A DNA stretch of 36,276 nucleotides, taken from Granulicella rosea. Its GTDB lineage: Bacteria > Acidobacteriota > Terriglobia > Terriglobales > Acidobacteriaceae. Position numbers and translations under genes: made by a program. Shown here one piece after another: positions 25,701-34,392 of this stretch (position 1 is its first letter; the number at the start of each line of letters is the position of its first letter). The notes under the pieces are model-generated. The model was given only the letters and a program-made list of their open reading frames with translations, was not told where the DNA came from and made no database searches. Location of the stretch: NCBI RefSeq assembly GCF_900188085.1, contig NZ_FZOU01000016.1, forward strand, positions 1 to 36,276, read 5' to 3'.

Positions 25701-25927
25701 CCGGCGATGTGTCCGAACTGCCGTTCGAGCGGAGTCGCGACCGACGACGCCATGACCTCGGGACTGGCGCCGGGAAGCGTCGACGCGACCGTGATCGTTG
25801 CGAAGTCGACCTGTGGCAGCGAAGCGACTGGCAGAGCCTTGAAGGCGATAGCGCCCGCAAGCGTAATCGCGATGACCATCAGGATGGTCGCGACAGGACG
25901 CTTGATGAAGATGGACGAGAGGTTCAT
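22799..25927 (-). CDS. RND multidrug efflux permease (MdtC-like), second of two
   Basis: This 1042-residue inner-membrane proton-driven pump subunit belongs to the HAE1 class of RND transporters. Twelve transmembrane helices are expected, with TM1 near residues 12-32 and two large periplasmic loops. The proton-relay aspartates Asp403 and Asp404 lie in TGFVVDDAIVVMENITRY, and the partner Lys in GIVKKNAILMIDFALLAER. The length is normal for the family. It starts in an ATGA overlap with the upstream permease and ends one base before the NodT gene. Two different permeases in tandem with one adaptor recall the MdtABC system, where MdtB and MdtC form a heterotrimer. The substrates are unknown. Confidence 0.95.
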   Translation of the reverse strand: MNLSSIFIKRPVATILMVIAITLAGAIAFKALPVASLPQVDFATITVASTLPGASPEVMASSVATPLERQFGHIAGVTQMTSASTLGTTGITLQFDYTRDVDGAARDVQAAINAARTYLPSNLPSNPTYRKVNSSAFPAAVLYMTSPIHTKGELYDTAASVVQQKLSQLNGVGQVQVVGGSLPAVRIDLNPQQLNSYGIGATDIARILSQQNSNRPKGQISDDFTTADINANDQIRKAKEYAPLVIGTNKSTGAVVHLDDVARVFDSVQTTRSAGYANSRECVVLLVYRLPNANVIKVVDSIRAALPGISASIPVADKLEIAIDTTTTIRASVLDVESTMVLSIFLVVVVVFIFLRSPRATLIPAVAVTTSLVGTFSGMWLLGYSVNNLSLMALTVSTGFVVDDAIVVMENITRYIEEGVSPWEASLKGAQEVTFTVLSMSLSLIAVFVPLLFMGGLIGRLFHEFAMTLCIAIAVSMAISLTVTPMMCVYLLKPAGPEHHGRFYRISEGTFAALLRGYRRTLTWSLRHPILVVLSLVATVALNVVLFIFVPKGLFPTQDTGLIFGGLQGSQDASFPSMRDSLLDVQRVVGADPAVRTIAGFTGGGGGASNSAFVFLALKPRSQRDVTAAQVVDRLRPKLAALTGASTFLQAAQDLGVGGRQSNAQYQYQLSGDTVDDLGTWGPALYKEMLKMPQLKDVTTDQQNGGLQMLLNYDRPTASRFGITPQLIDQTLYYQFGEAQVSTIYTSLNQYYVVMEAAPQYYRDPTTLRSTDVHASGASAVPLQAFTTAHAATSPLAVNHSSFFPSVTISFNLAPGTSLGQATEAINRMQQRIGTPASVRGQFAGTAQAFLASLSTEPMLILAALLSIYIVLGVLYESFVHPITILTTLPSAGVGAIFSLLIFHSEFDVISVIGIFLLIGIVKKNAILMIDFALLAERDHGMTTEESIFEAAMLRFRPILMTTVAAFFGALPLALGTGTGSELRRPLGIAICGGLVFSQILTLYTTPVIYLYFDRFSQWIKRQRGVSDMPNPLQPDILPVRK

Positions 25928-28900
25928 GGCAGCTCCACCGGACGAACCTGCGTGAACGTCTGCACGGGTGTACGCGCGAAACGGCGAGCCAGTTTATCGA
26001 AGAAGATGTAGATGACCGGCGTGGTGTAAAGGGTGAGAATCTGGCTGACCAGCAGACCGCCGACCATCGCGATGCCGAGCGGCCGCCGCAGCTCGGAGCC
26101 GATGCCGGAACCGAAGGCCAGCGGAATGCCTGCAAACAGAGCGCACAGCGTGGTCATGAGAATGGGCCGGAAGCGCAGCAGAGACGCTTCGAAGATCGCG
26201 GCTTCGGACGTGACGCCGCGACTGCGTTCGGCATCGAGCGCGAAGTCCACGATCATGATGCCGTTCTTCTTCACGATGCCGATCAGCAGGATGATCCCGA
26301 TGATCGCAATCACATCCAAATCCTGATGAAAAAGCCGCAGCGCAAGCAGCGCGCCGACGCCGGCCGAGGGCAGGGTAGAGAGGATCGTGATGGGATGGAT
26401 AAAGCTCTCGTATAGAACTCCCAGCACGATGTACACCGCGACCAGCGCGGCGAGGATCAGCCACGCCTCGTTGCCGCCGATGGTCTTGTAGGCCGCTGCC
26501 GTGCCCTGCAGGCTGCCTTCGACACTGGCCGGCATCTTCAGCTTCGCCTGGGTCTTCTCGACGGCGTCCACCGCCTGGCTGAGCGAGTAGCCGGGCGCGA
26601 CGTTGAACGAAAGAGTGACCACCGGGAACTGCCCTTGATGGCTGATCGTCAGCGGGGAACGCGTCGTGGTGAAGCTGCTGACGACGGAGAGTGGAACGGG
26701 CGTCGCAAGCGCGGCCGTACCGCTGGAGGAGTTTGAGTTCGAAGAGCCTGAGCCGTTTTGACTGCCTGAGGAGTTCTGGCTGGACGAAGCGAGCGCAGTG
26801 GTCGGCGTGCTGGATGAGAGCGTGCTCGAAGAAGAGCTGCTCGTGTTCGAGGTCGTGCTGCTTGAGGTCACTGTGCTTGAGGTGCCCGTTGCACTGGTCA
26901 GGGTGTTCGCCGGAGAAGACGAGCTGAGTCCCGCGCTCTTCGTAGGGCTCAGCGTGCTGACGGTCCCGCTGGAGGATGAAGAGGTGCGGCCAGAGGTGCT
27001 CTGCGCGCTCGAGCTCGATGCGGAGCTGCTGCCCTGGATGTAGATGTCCTTGAGCTTGTCGGGGCTCTTCTGAAACTCCGGCAGAGACTCGAGGATCACG
27101 TGGTACTGGTTGGATTGGGTGTAGAGCGTGCTGATCTGCCGCTGACCGAAGGCGTCGTAGAGGGTCGAGTCGATCTGGTCGGGCGTGATGTTGAGGCGCG
27201 AGGCCGTGGGACGGTCGTAGTTCAACTGCACGCTGAGGCCGTTGTTCTGCTGGTCGGTCGCAACGTCGGCGATCTGAGGGAGTTTGCGCAGCTCGGTCAA
27301 CATCTTCGCGGTCCACAGATCGAGTTCGTCGCCGTCCGCATCTTCGAGCGCGTATTGATACTGCGTGCGGCTGACACGATCGTCGACGGTGAGGTCCTGC
27401 ACCGGCTGCAGGTAGAGGTGGATGCCGGGGATCTGGTCGGCATGTTTCTGAAGCCGTGCGATCACCTCGGTTGCCGTAAGGCGGCGGTCGGCAACGGGCT
27501 TCAGGTTGATCTGAATGCGTCCGCTGTTCAGCGTGCTGTTTACACCGTCCGCGCCGATGAAGGAAGAGAGGCTTGCAACGGCAGGATCCTTGAGGATGAT
27601 ATCGGCGAGCTGCTGCTGCTTGTGCGACATCGCCGGGAACGAGATGGACTCCGGCGCCTGGGTGATGCCCTGGATGAGGCCGGTGTCCTGCGTTGGGAAG
27701 AAGCCCTTCGGTATCTCGATGTACTGAAAGATCGTCAACGCCAGCAGCACGCCGGCGACGATGAGCGCCGCGGCCTCATACTGCAGAACCCATCGGAGGC
27801 TGCGGCCATAGGCGTCGATGACGCGTTTGAACAGACCCTCGGTCCACCGGTAGAAGCTGTTCTGCTCGCTCTCCGGCGTATGCCGCAGCAGTCGCGCGCT
27901 CATCATCGGCGTCAGCGTGAGCGATACAACCGCCGAGATGAGGATCGTTACGCTGAGCGTCACGGCGAACTCGCGGAACAGGCGCCCTACGAGATCTCCC
28001 ATGAAGAGCAGCGGAATCAATACGGCGATGAGCGAGACCGTCAGCGAGATGATGGTGAAGCCGATCTGCTCCGCGCCCTTCAGAGCCGCCTCCATCGGGC
28101 CCATGCCTTCTTCGAGATAGCGCGAGATGTTTTCGATCATGACGATCGCGTCGTCGACGACGAAGCCGGTCGAGATGGTGAACGCCATCAGCGTGAGGTT
28201 GTTCAGGCTGTAGCCGAGCAGGTGCATGACGGAGAAGCTGCCGACCAGCGACAGCGGCACGGCGACTGCGGGAATGAGCGTGGCGCTGAGGCTGCGGAGG
28301 AAGACGAAGATGACGAAGACCACGAGTCCGATCGTCAGGATCAGTTCGAACTCCACATCCGAGACCGACGCACGAATCGTGTTGCTGCGATCGGTCAGGA
28401 CCACCAGATTGACCGATGCGGGAAGCCCTGCCTGCAGCTTCGGAAGCAGCTTCTCCACCGACTCCACGACGGCGATGGTGTTTGCGCCAGGCTGGCGCTG
28501 GATATTCAGAATCACGGCAGGCGTCTGGTTCATCCATGCGGCGAGCTTCGAGTTCTCGATGCCATCCTGAATCTTCGCCACATCGGTCAACATCACCGGC
28601 GCGCCATTCTTGTAACCCACCACGACATCGCGGTAGCCATCGCTTGAAAGCAACTGATCGTTCGCGTTGATCTGGAAGTTCTGCGCGGGTCCGTCGAAGC
28701 TACCCTTCGCCGTATTGACCGTGGTGCTGGTAAGCGCGGTGCGCAGATCTTCCAGGTTGATGCCGTAGGCGGATAGAGCGACCGGGTTCGCCTGAATGCG
28801 GACGGCGGGCTTTTGGCCGCCGCTGATCGTCACCAGACCGACGCCGCTCAACTGCGAGATCTTCGGCGCGAGGCGCGAATCGACAAGGTCTTCGACCTTC

Positions 28901-29355
28901 GACAGCGGCAGCGTCTTCGAGCTGAGCGCCAGCGTAAGGACCGGCGCGTCGGCCGGGTTCGACTTGCTGTAAACCGGAGGCACGGGAAGATCGGTGGGCA
29001 GGTATCCCTGCGCTGCGTTGATGGCCGCCTGCACCTCCTGCTCCGCCACATCGATGTTGAGGTCGAGCGAGAACTGCAGCACGATGACCGAGCTGCCGTC
29101 GGAGCTGGTCGAGGTCATCTGGGAGAGCCCCGCGACCTGTCCGAACTGGCGTTCAAGCGGCGCGGTGACCGCCGAGCTCATCACCTGCGGACTCGCGCCG
29201 GGGTAGAAGGTCAGCACCTGGATCGTCGGATAATCGGCCTCGGGCAGCGCCGAGATCGGCAGGGTCGTATACGCGACAAGGCCGACGATCAGGATGGCAG
29301 CCATCAATAGAACGGTGGCTATCGGCCGAAGGATGAAGATGCGCGAAGGGTTCAC
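25924..29355 (-). CDS. RND multidrug efflux permease (MdtB-like) with a Ser/Thr-rich insertion
   Basis: This 1143-residue RND permease starts with GTG in a GTGA overlap with the adaptor gene. Asp401 and Asp402 (GFVVDDAIVMIENISRYLEE) and Lys in GIVKKNGIMIVDFALDAE provide the proton relay. It is about 100 residues longer than its partner. The difference is one block of low-complexity sequence, residues about 776-883 (DNA about 26705-27030), roughly half Ser with many Thr, Asn and Gly. The block follows LKDIYIQG and precedes TPVPLSVVSSF, a strand pair in the second periplasmic loop near the docking domain. The insertion keeps the frame, and flanking strands match the partner (STDVHASGASAVPLQAF). 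Co-functions with the next permease, probably as a hetero-oligomer. Confidence 0.94.
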   Translation of the reverse strand: MNPSRIFILRPIATVLLMAAILIVGLVAYTTLPISALPEADYPTIQVLTFYPGASPQVMSSAVTAPLERQFGQVAGLSQMTSTSSDGSSVIVLQFSLDLNIDVAEQEVQAAINAAQGYLPTDLPVPPVYSKSNPADAPVLTLALSSKTLPLSKVEDLVDSRLAPKISQLSGVGLVTISGGQKPAVRIQANPVALSAYGINLEDLRTALTSTTVNTAKGSFDGPAQNFQINANDQLLSSDGYRDVVVGYKNGAPVMLTDVAKIQDGIENSKLAAWMNQTPAVILNIQRQPGANTIAVVESVEKLLPKLQAGLPASVNLVVLTDRSNTIRASVSDVEFELILTIGLVVFVIFVFLRSLSATLIPAVAVPLSLVGSFSVMHLLGYSLNNLTLMAFTISTGFVVDDAIVMIENISRYLEEGMGPMEAALKGAEQIGFTIISLTVSLIAVLIPLLFMGDLVGRLFREFAVTLSVTILISAVVSLTLTPMMSARLLRHTPESEQNSFYRWTEGLFKRVIDAYGRSLRWVLQYEAAALIVAGVLLALTIFQYIEIPKGFFPTQDTGLIQGITQAPESISFPAMSHKQQQLADIILKDPAVASLSSFIGADGVNSTLNSGRIQINLKPVADRRLTATEVIARLQKHADQIPGIHLYLQPVQDLTVDDRVSRTQYQYALEDADGDELDLWTAKMLTELRKLPQIADVATDQQNNGLSVQLNYDRPTASRLNITPDQIDSTLYDAFGQRQISTLYTQSNQYHVILESLPEFQKSPDKLKDIYIQGSSSASSSSAQSTSGRTSSSSSGTVSTLSPTKSAGLSSSSPANTLTSATGTSSTVTSSSTTSNTSSSSSSTLSSSTPTTALASSSQNSSGSQNGSGSSNSNSSSGTAALATPVPLSVVSSFTTTRSPLTISHQGQFPVVTLSFNVAPGYSLSQAVDAVEKTQAKLKMPASVEGSLQGTAAAYKTIGGNEAWLILAALVAVYIVLGVLYESFIHPITILSTLPSAGVGALLALRLFHQDLDVIAIIGIILLIGIVKKNGIMIVDFALDAERSRGVTSEAAIFEASLLRFRPILMTTLCALFAGIPLAFGSGIGSELRRPLGIAMVGGLLVSQILTLYTTPVIYIFFDKLARRFARTPVQTFTQVRPVELP

Positions 29356-30644
29356 CGGCTGCTCCCGGAAGGACCGCTTTCCATCTTTCCATTGGATGCC
29401 GTGCTGGTCGCTGGACCGGTCGCCGACCCTTCCACGATGACCTTCGAACCCTCCTGCAACTTGTCGAAGCCAGTGATCGGCACGACCTCTCCGGGGTTGA
29501 TGCCGGTTACGGCCGCGATCTGATTTTCATTGGTCAACTCTTCCACATTGCGCAACGTAACCGTGTCTCCGGACACGATGTAGACGAACGCCTGCGTGCC
29601 GTTGCGCTGTACTGCCGCGGTCGGAACAAGGGTCGCGTTTTCGAGCGTCTTGACGAGCAGGCGAGCGTTGACGAACTGATTGGGATAGAGCCGCAGATCG
29701 GAGTTCGGGAACTGCCCCCGGAAGCGTACGGTGCCCGTCGTCGTGTCGATCTGGTTGTCGAGCGTGAGCAACTTACCCGTCGCAAGCTGCGTCAACTGCG
29801 TCCGGTCGAAGATGTCGACGGGAAGCGAGGTCCTGTGCAGAATCTGATCGCGCACCTGGTTGAGATCGTCCTCCGCGACATTGAAGACGACGGTGATCGG
29901 TTGCAGTTGCGTGATCACTACCAGCGGATTCGATCCACCGGAGAAGATGACGTTGCCCGGGTCGACAAGCCGCAAGCCCACACGGCCATCGATCGGAGAG
30001 GTCAGGTGGCAGTAACTGAGCTGCACCTGGGCATACTCGACCTGCCCCATATCGTTCTGCACGGTGCCGCGATACTGTTCGACCAACGAGATCTGATCCT
30101 CATAGGTCTGCCTGGAGATGGCTTGCTGCGCCGACGCGTCCTTGTATCGCGCGAGGTCCATCTCCGCCTGCGCAAGCACGCCACGGTCGTGCTGCAGCGT
30201 TCCTTGCGCCTCTTTCAACTGGGCTTCGTAGGGACGGGAATCCACCTCGATCAGCGGGTCTCCGCGATGCACCAACTGCCCTTCGACGTAATGCACGGCC
30301 GTCACGCGACCCGTAATCTGGCTGTAGAGATTGACCGTAGCCAGCGGCGTCACCGTGCCGAGAGCGCGAACGTAGTATCCAATCGGCCCAAGGCGCGCCG
30401 TTGCTGTCTTGATGGTCGCGACCTGCGGAGCTTCTACCTTGCTCGCGGCATCGGCCTTGCTCTTCCGCACTCCGCGGACGACGGCGAAGAGAACGAGCGC
30501 CGCCAGGCCGGCCGCAAGCAGCCATGGCCAGACCCGCCTTCTGGGCCGGAGCTGCTTGCCGGTGTCTCCTGAAATGTCGTGCTGCGCTGGCGCCGGTTGT
30601 TGCAATGAATCACGATCGCCGGTGATCTTATCGCTATGTTCCAC
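29352..30644 (-). CDS. RND efflux periplasmic adaptor (MdtA-like membrane fusion protein)
   Basis: This 430-residue protein links the permeases to the outer-membrane channel. A single membrane anchor occupies about residues 39-60 (VWPWLLAAGLAALVLFAVV). Next come the lipoyl-like half-domain (GYYVRALGTVTPLATVNLYS, GRVTAVHYVEGQLVHRGDPL), an alpha-hairpin (about 140-200), the second lipoyl half (LTSPIDGRVGLRLVDPGNVI) and beta-barrel and membrane-proximal domains. It starts with GTG at 30644, with AAAGGA about ten bases upstream, and is the first gene of the efflux operon. Its stop overlaps the next start. The TetR gene on the other strand, 361 bp away, is the likely local repressor. Confidence 0.93.
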   Translation of the reverse strand: MEHSDKITGDRDSLQQPAPAQHDISGDTGKQLRPRRRVWPWLLAAGLAALVLFAVVRGVRKSKADAASKVEAPQVATIKTATARLGPIGYYVRALGTVTPLATVNLYSQITGRVTAVHYVEGQLVHRGDPLIEVDSRPYEAQLKEAQGTLQHDRGVLAQAEMDLARYKDASAQQAISRQTYEDQISLVEQYRGTVQNDMGQVEYAQVQLSYCHLTSPIDGRVGLRLVDPGNVIFSGGSNPLVVITQLQPITVVFNVAEDDLNQVRDQILHRTSLPVDIFDRTQLTQLATGKLLTLDNQIDTTTGTVRFRGQFPNSDLRLYPNQFVNARLLVKTLENATLVPTAAVQRNGTQAFVYIVSGDTVTLRNVEELTNENQIAAVTGINPGEVVPITGFDKLQEGSKVIVEGSATGPATSTASNGKMESGPSGSSR

Positions 30645-31005
30645 GTCGTCTTGTCCTTTCGCTCATACCTTGCGGTGAATCGCCGTCTTCCGCTGCACAC
30701 TCTTCCCAGGGCCCGGCAGGACAGGTGGCGAACGGCGCCTCTGCATCTCTTTGAGCATCTGCTTCGATACGAATTTTGCAATCGCATCAAACAGACTGAG
30801 GCTGCCGGATGCGTATGGACCGGAACCTTTTGAGAGGTCTTATGGATTAGAATAGATGGATACGCGTGCGGATACAATTATTTTAGCGCCGCACGGTAGC
30901 CGCAAAGAAAGGCCCGCTCCACTCCGGCGACCGCTCTTTCACCAGACCAGCCGCGCCGCGCGCCGGTTTCCAACTGCAGGATGCATATCTGTAAAGTAGA
31001 GGACG
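30645..31005. promoter_or_regulatory. Divergent promoter region of the efflux operon and tetR-type gene
   Basis: This 361-bp gap separates the efflux operon (minus) from the TetR-family gene (plus). It is AT-richer than the genes, mainly at about 30765-30890. A GATACAATTATTTT stretch (from about 30870) contains TACAAT, a good -10 candidate on the plus strand. GGATACG/GGATACA occur as direct repeats at about 30858 and 30869 and could be part of an operator. No strong palindrome of the usual TetR kind was found by eye, and no gene. Confidence 0.45.
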
Positions 31006-31650
31006 ATGAAAAGCACATCGGCGGACGGCCCGAACAAGCACCAGTTGAAGACTGCGGCGACACTGCGAAGTCTGCTCGATGCAGCCGAACGTGTGTTCGT
31101 TCGCGATGGGTACGAGCGGGCTCAGATGGAGACGATCGCAGCAGAGGCCCAACGCACCAAAGGCGCCGTCTACGCGCACTTCCGCAGCAAGGAAGATATC
31201 TTCTTCGCGCTGCTCGAAAGAAAAGGCAAAGCCAGACGCGACGCCTTTCTCGGCTCCGCGGAGGGCATGGACCTGAAGCAGCGGAGGGCCATCGTCAAGA
31301 AAATGTTTCTTGCGACGCTGGCGGACGAAAGCTGGCCCATTCTCATGCTGGAGTTCAAGCTCTTTGCCCTGCGCAATAAGGCCTCCCTGCAGCGCATTCG
31401 AGACTTATACCAGTTGGTCTACGACGACATGGGCAAGGTTCTATTGTCCGAAAGGCCGGCCACCGCACGATCCAGAGAAAGCGAGATGCTTGCCCTGGCG
31501 GTCCTGCGTGGCATGCCGAGCGCCATCATCCTGGAAAAACAGTTTCACCCAGCCTTTCAGTCGCCGGATAGTACGCGGCAGGTCTTCGACGCGATCTTCG
31601 ATGCGCTCCTGGAGATCGGGAGCGACCCTTCCACTCCTGCCTCGACATGA
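31006..31650 (+). CDS. TetR-family transcriptional repressor
   Basis: This 214-residue regulator has an N-terminal TetR HTH (about residues 18-64: LLDAAERVFVRDGYERAQME, IAAEAQRTKGAVYAHFRSKE). A helical ligand-binding domain follows, with no name-specific motif recognised. The start at 31006 has GAGGACG directly upstream. It is read divergently from the efflux operon, the usual layout for a local repressor released when a pump substrate binds, as with AcrR, TtgR or MexZ. The nature of the ligand is not evident. Normal family length is about 190-215 residues. Confidence 0.9.
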   Translation: MKSTSADGPNKHQLKTAATLRSLLDAAERVFVRDGYERAQMETIAAEAQRTKGAVYAHFRSKEDIFFALLERKGKARRDAFLGSAEGMDLKQRRAIVKKMFLATLADESWPILMLEFKLFALRNKASLQRIRDLYQLVYDDMGKVLLSERPATARSRESEMLALAVLRGMPSAIILEKQFHPAFQSPDSTRQVFDAIFDALLEIGSDPSTPAST

Positions 31651-31653
31651 CGC

Positions 31654-31672
31654 AGGCTTCAGGTTGAAGCCT
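31654..31672 (+). terminator. Hairpin after the TetR-family gene
   Basis: AGGCTTCA (31654-31661) and TGAAGCCT (31665-31672) form a perfect 8-bp stem with a 3-base loop, four bases after the stop codon. The following sequence is only moderately T-rich (CGATATCTCTTGTT), so termination would be weak. Confidence 0.45.
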
Positions 31673-31931
31673 CGATATCTCTTGTTCCAAGGATCGGCGG
31701 CGACACGAATGAGACAGAGGCTTCCTTATCGGACGTTTTAGTTGCTCCGATTTACCTTACTGTCTCTGCCGGTTATCTGGAGTCTGCCAGCCCGGAGCAG
31801 GCAGCTCCACCAACCCCGACGCCGGCGCCATCCAGCGCACACCCATCTACGCCGCCCCGACCGAGGCCGGCTTGTTCCGCAGCTTGCGGTCGCACCTTAG
31901 AATGAATCGCCTGTGTTAATTCCACACCCAG
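31673..31931. other. Intergenic region before the glycosidase gene
   Basis: This 259-bp stretch contains no supported gene. GGAGC and GCTCC form a short inverted repeat near 31793-31807. A TTAGAATGAAT stretch near 31898 could contribute to a promoter for the downstream glycosidase gene. Composition is otherwise ordinary. Confidence 0.4.
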
Positions 31932-31933
31932 AT

Positions 31934-31982
31934 GTATGTCATCTCGACCGGAGCGAAGCAAAGTGGAGAGACCCCCGTATTT
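31934..31982 (+). repeat. Dispersed-repeat-like element at the glycosidase start
   Basis: The segment reads GTATGTCATCTCGACCGGAG, then a GCGAAGCAAAGTGGAGAGAC core and CCCCGTATTT. Elements with TCATCTCGACCGGAGC and GTGGAGAGACCCC occur repeatedly between genes in Terriglobia chromosomes as far as I recall. Only one copy is present in this window, so repetition cannot be shown here. It supplies the ATG at 31936 and the first ~15 codons of the glycosidase frame. Confidence 0.45.
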
Positions 31983-34392
31983 CGTCCTGGCCTGTGTCCC
32001 ATTCAGGCGTTCCCTGCCTTCTTTCCTCGCCCTGTACGTTGCATTCCTGTTCCCGTTCGCCCTGCCGTCCGCGGGCGTTGCGCAGACCGCGCCGCCGTTC
32101 AGCCGTGCGCAATGGATCGCACCACCGGATGGCCCGCAGAAAGATCGTGGCATCGATTACTTCCGTCGCATCCTGACCGAGACCCAGCCCCCGGCGAAGC
32201 TCCAGGTCCATGTCAGCGCCGACGCCCGCTTCCTGCTCTACGTGAATGGCGCGTTCGCCGGCGAAGGCCCCGCGCACAGCGACCTTGCTCATTGGAAGTA
32301 CGAGACCTTCGACCTTGCCCCCTACCTGCGTAAGGGCGAAAACGTCATCGCCGCCGTGGTGTGGAATCTGGGTGTGGACGCGGCGGCCGCGACCGTCTCT
32401 TCGAGGACGGCCTTCCTGATGGAGTCCGCCGATCCCGCCGACAGCACGCTCGATACGAACGACGCATGGGAGGTCGAGCCCGCAACCGGTCGCGAGCCCA
32501 TATCGCTCGACTATTCGAAGGTTCTGCTCGGCTACTATGCCGCGCCCCCCGGCGAACGCATCGACGGCACACGCTACGACTGGCAGTGGTCGACCAGCGG
32601 CGCCGCGGTCGGCGCTTGGAAGCATGCCGCCAGCATTGGTACGCCAGCGCCGTTCGGCAAACAGAACGGCGCCACCATCTGGGCGCTTCAGCCCGACACC
32701 CTGCCGCCGATGGAACGCTCACCCGTGGCCTTCGGAAAGATCGTCCGCTCGGACGGCTTTACCCACAAAGACATTCCCGCCCATACCCACGCGCATATCC
32801 TCTTCGACCGCGGCGCGCTCACCACGGCTTATCCTGCCTTCACCTTCAGCGGAGGCCGTGGCGCGACCATCAGGGCCACCTATGCCGAGGCTCTGCTCGA
32901 CGGCCAGAACCGGAAGGGCAATCGCAACGAGATTGCCGGGCGCCACATTCTTGGCGTCGCCGACGAGTTCACCACGGACGGCGGCGACCACCGCACCTTC
33001 ACGCCGCTGGAGTGGCGCGCCTGGCGCTACCTCGAACTCGACATCGCCACCGCGGGGACGCCGCTGCACCTCGATGACGCGACCGCGACCTTCACGGCTT
33101 TTCCCTTCCATCTGGCCGGCAGCTTCCAATCCGAAGACCCCGAACTCAGCCGCATCTGGCAGACCAGTTGGCTCACCGCGCGGCTCGACGCGCACGACAC
33201 CTACATGGACACGCCTTACTGGGAGCGTCTTCAGTATGTCGGCGACACCCGCCTGCAGGCGCTGATCTCCTACTCCCTCGCCGGCGACGACCGCCTCGCA
33301 CGCCAGGCCATCGACGCCATCGATCACTCCCGCACCGCCGACGGCCTGACGCAGAGCCGCTACCCCTCCAACCTGCCCCAGATCATCCCGCCCTTTTCCC
33401 TGCTCTGGATCGGCATGGTGCATGACTTCTGGATGTACCGCGACGATCCTTCGTACGTGCAGTCTCACCTGCCCGGCGTCGAGACCGTGCTGCGCTGGCA
33501 CCTTGCCCACCAGCGTCCCGACGGCCTGCTGGGGACGATGCCGTGGTGGAACTTCGGCGACTGGAGCAAGGGCTTTCACTTCGGCGTGCCGCCGCAGGAT
33601 CCAGACGGCGGCTCGTCCCTTCTGACCCTGCAGTTTATCGAGGCTCTGCGCAACGCAGCCCACATGGAGACGCCCCTCGGTCAACCAGCCATCGCCGCCC
33701 TCTACCAGGAGGCCGCCGACCGCGCCGCCAACGCCCTTCGCACGAAGTGCTGGAACGGCTCACTCGGCCTCATCGCCGACACACCGGCACAGAATCATTA
33801 CAGCCAGCAGGCCAACGCACTGGCCGTCTGGCTGCACGTTGTGCCGCCCGGCAGCGAGCGCGCGGTCATGCAGACGGTGCTTCGGTTCGACGACCCGGCC
33901 TACCTGCAAGCGCATCCCGGCGTCCCCTTCTCGACAGCCAGCTATTACTTCCGCTTCTACCTTGCGCGCGGACTTGAAGCCGCCGGCCTTTCGGATCGCT
34001 ATCTCGACACGCTCGGCCCGTGGAGGCAGATGATAGCCCTCGGCCTGAGCACCTGGGCCGAGGAGCCCGAGCCGACGCGCTCGGACTCCCATGCCTGGAG
34101 CGCCCATCCCGCCTATGACATGCTCCGTCTCGTCGCCGGCATCTCGCCAGCGGAACCCGGCTTCGCCACGGTGCTGATCGAACCCCACCCCGGTACGCTC
34201 AAAGCCTTCAGCGCGAAGTATCCGCATCCACGGGGAGAGATCGCCGTAACGTACCGGCAGAGCGAGCTGACGGATCGCTTCGAGATCGCCATGCCGCGGA
34301 CCCTCGCCGGCGTCTTCCGCTGGCAGGGCAAGACCTACGCCCTGAGACAAGGCGCACAGACATTCGACATCCCCCGAAGCAAAGAAAGATGA
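31936..34392 (+). CDS. Secreted alpha-L-rhamnosidase-like glycoside hydrolase (GH78 type)
   Basis: This 818-residue protein has a hydrophobic export segment (SFLALYVAFLFPFALPSAG, then VAQTAPP; about residues 29-50). N-terminal beta-sandwich domains follow (ARFLLYVNGAFAGEGPAHSD is typical of the GH78 carbohydrate-binding domain), then an (alpha/alpha)6 barrel. DTPYWERLQYVGDTRLQA (about 425-442, Glu430) corresponds to the GH78 D-x-P-x-x-E-R-x-x-x-x-GD signature. SDSHAWSAHPAYDMLRLVAG near residue 720 marks the end of the barrel. The enzyme would release rhamnose from plant or bacterial polysaccharides. ATG 31936 lies in a repeat-like element, and the first ~25 residues look unlike a normal signal-peptide n-region. 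The true start may be a later non-ATG codon. It is convergent with the protease. Confidence 0.85.
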   Translation: MSSRPERSKVERPPYFVLACVPFRRSLPSFLALYVAFLFPFALPSAGVAQTAPPFSRAQWIAPPDGPQKDRGIDYFRRILTETQPPAKLQVHVSADARFLLYVNGAFAGEGPAHSDLAHWKYETFDLAPYLRKGENVIAAVVWNLGVDAAAATVSSRTAFLMESADPADSTLDTNDAWEVEPATGREPISLDYSKVLLGYYAAPPGERIDGTRYDWQWSTSGAAVGAWKHAASIGTPAPFGKQNGATIWALQPDTLPPMERSPVAFGKIVRSDGFTHKDIPAHTHAHILFDRGALTTAYPAFTFSGGRGATIRATYAEALLDGQNRKGNRNEIAGRHILGVADEFTTDGGDHRTFTPLEWRAWRYLELDIATAGTPLHLDDATATFTAFPFHLAGSFQSEDPELSRIWQTSWLTARLDAHDTYMDTPYWERLQYVGDTRLQALISYSLAGDDRLARQAIDAIDHSRTADGLTQSRYPSNLPQIIPPFSLLWIGMVHDFWMYRDDPSYVQSHLPGVETVLRWHLAHQRPDGLLGTMPWWNFGDWSKGFHFGVPPQDPDGGSSLLTLQFIEALRNAAHMETPLGQPAIAALYQEAADRAANALRTKCWNGSLGLIADTPAQNHYSQQANALAVWLHVVPPGSERAVMQTVLRFDDPAYLQAHPGVPFSTASYYFRFYLARGLEAAGLSDRYLDTLGPWRQMIALGLSTWAEEPEPTRSDSHAWSAHPAYDMLRLVAGISPAEPGFATVLIEPHPGTLKAFSAKYPHPRGEIAVTYRQSELTDRFEIAMPRTLAGVFRWQGKTYALRQGAQTFDIPRSKER

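Noticed and set aside
23465..26011. 848-residue plus-strand frame opposite an RND permease
   Set aside because: It is the shadow of a well-supported permease, very rich in Arg and Asp with no hydrophobic core pattern.
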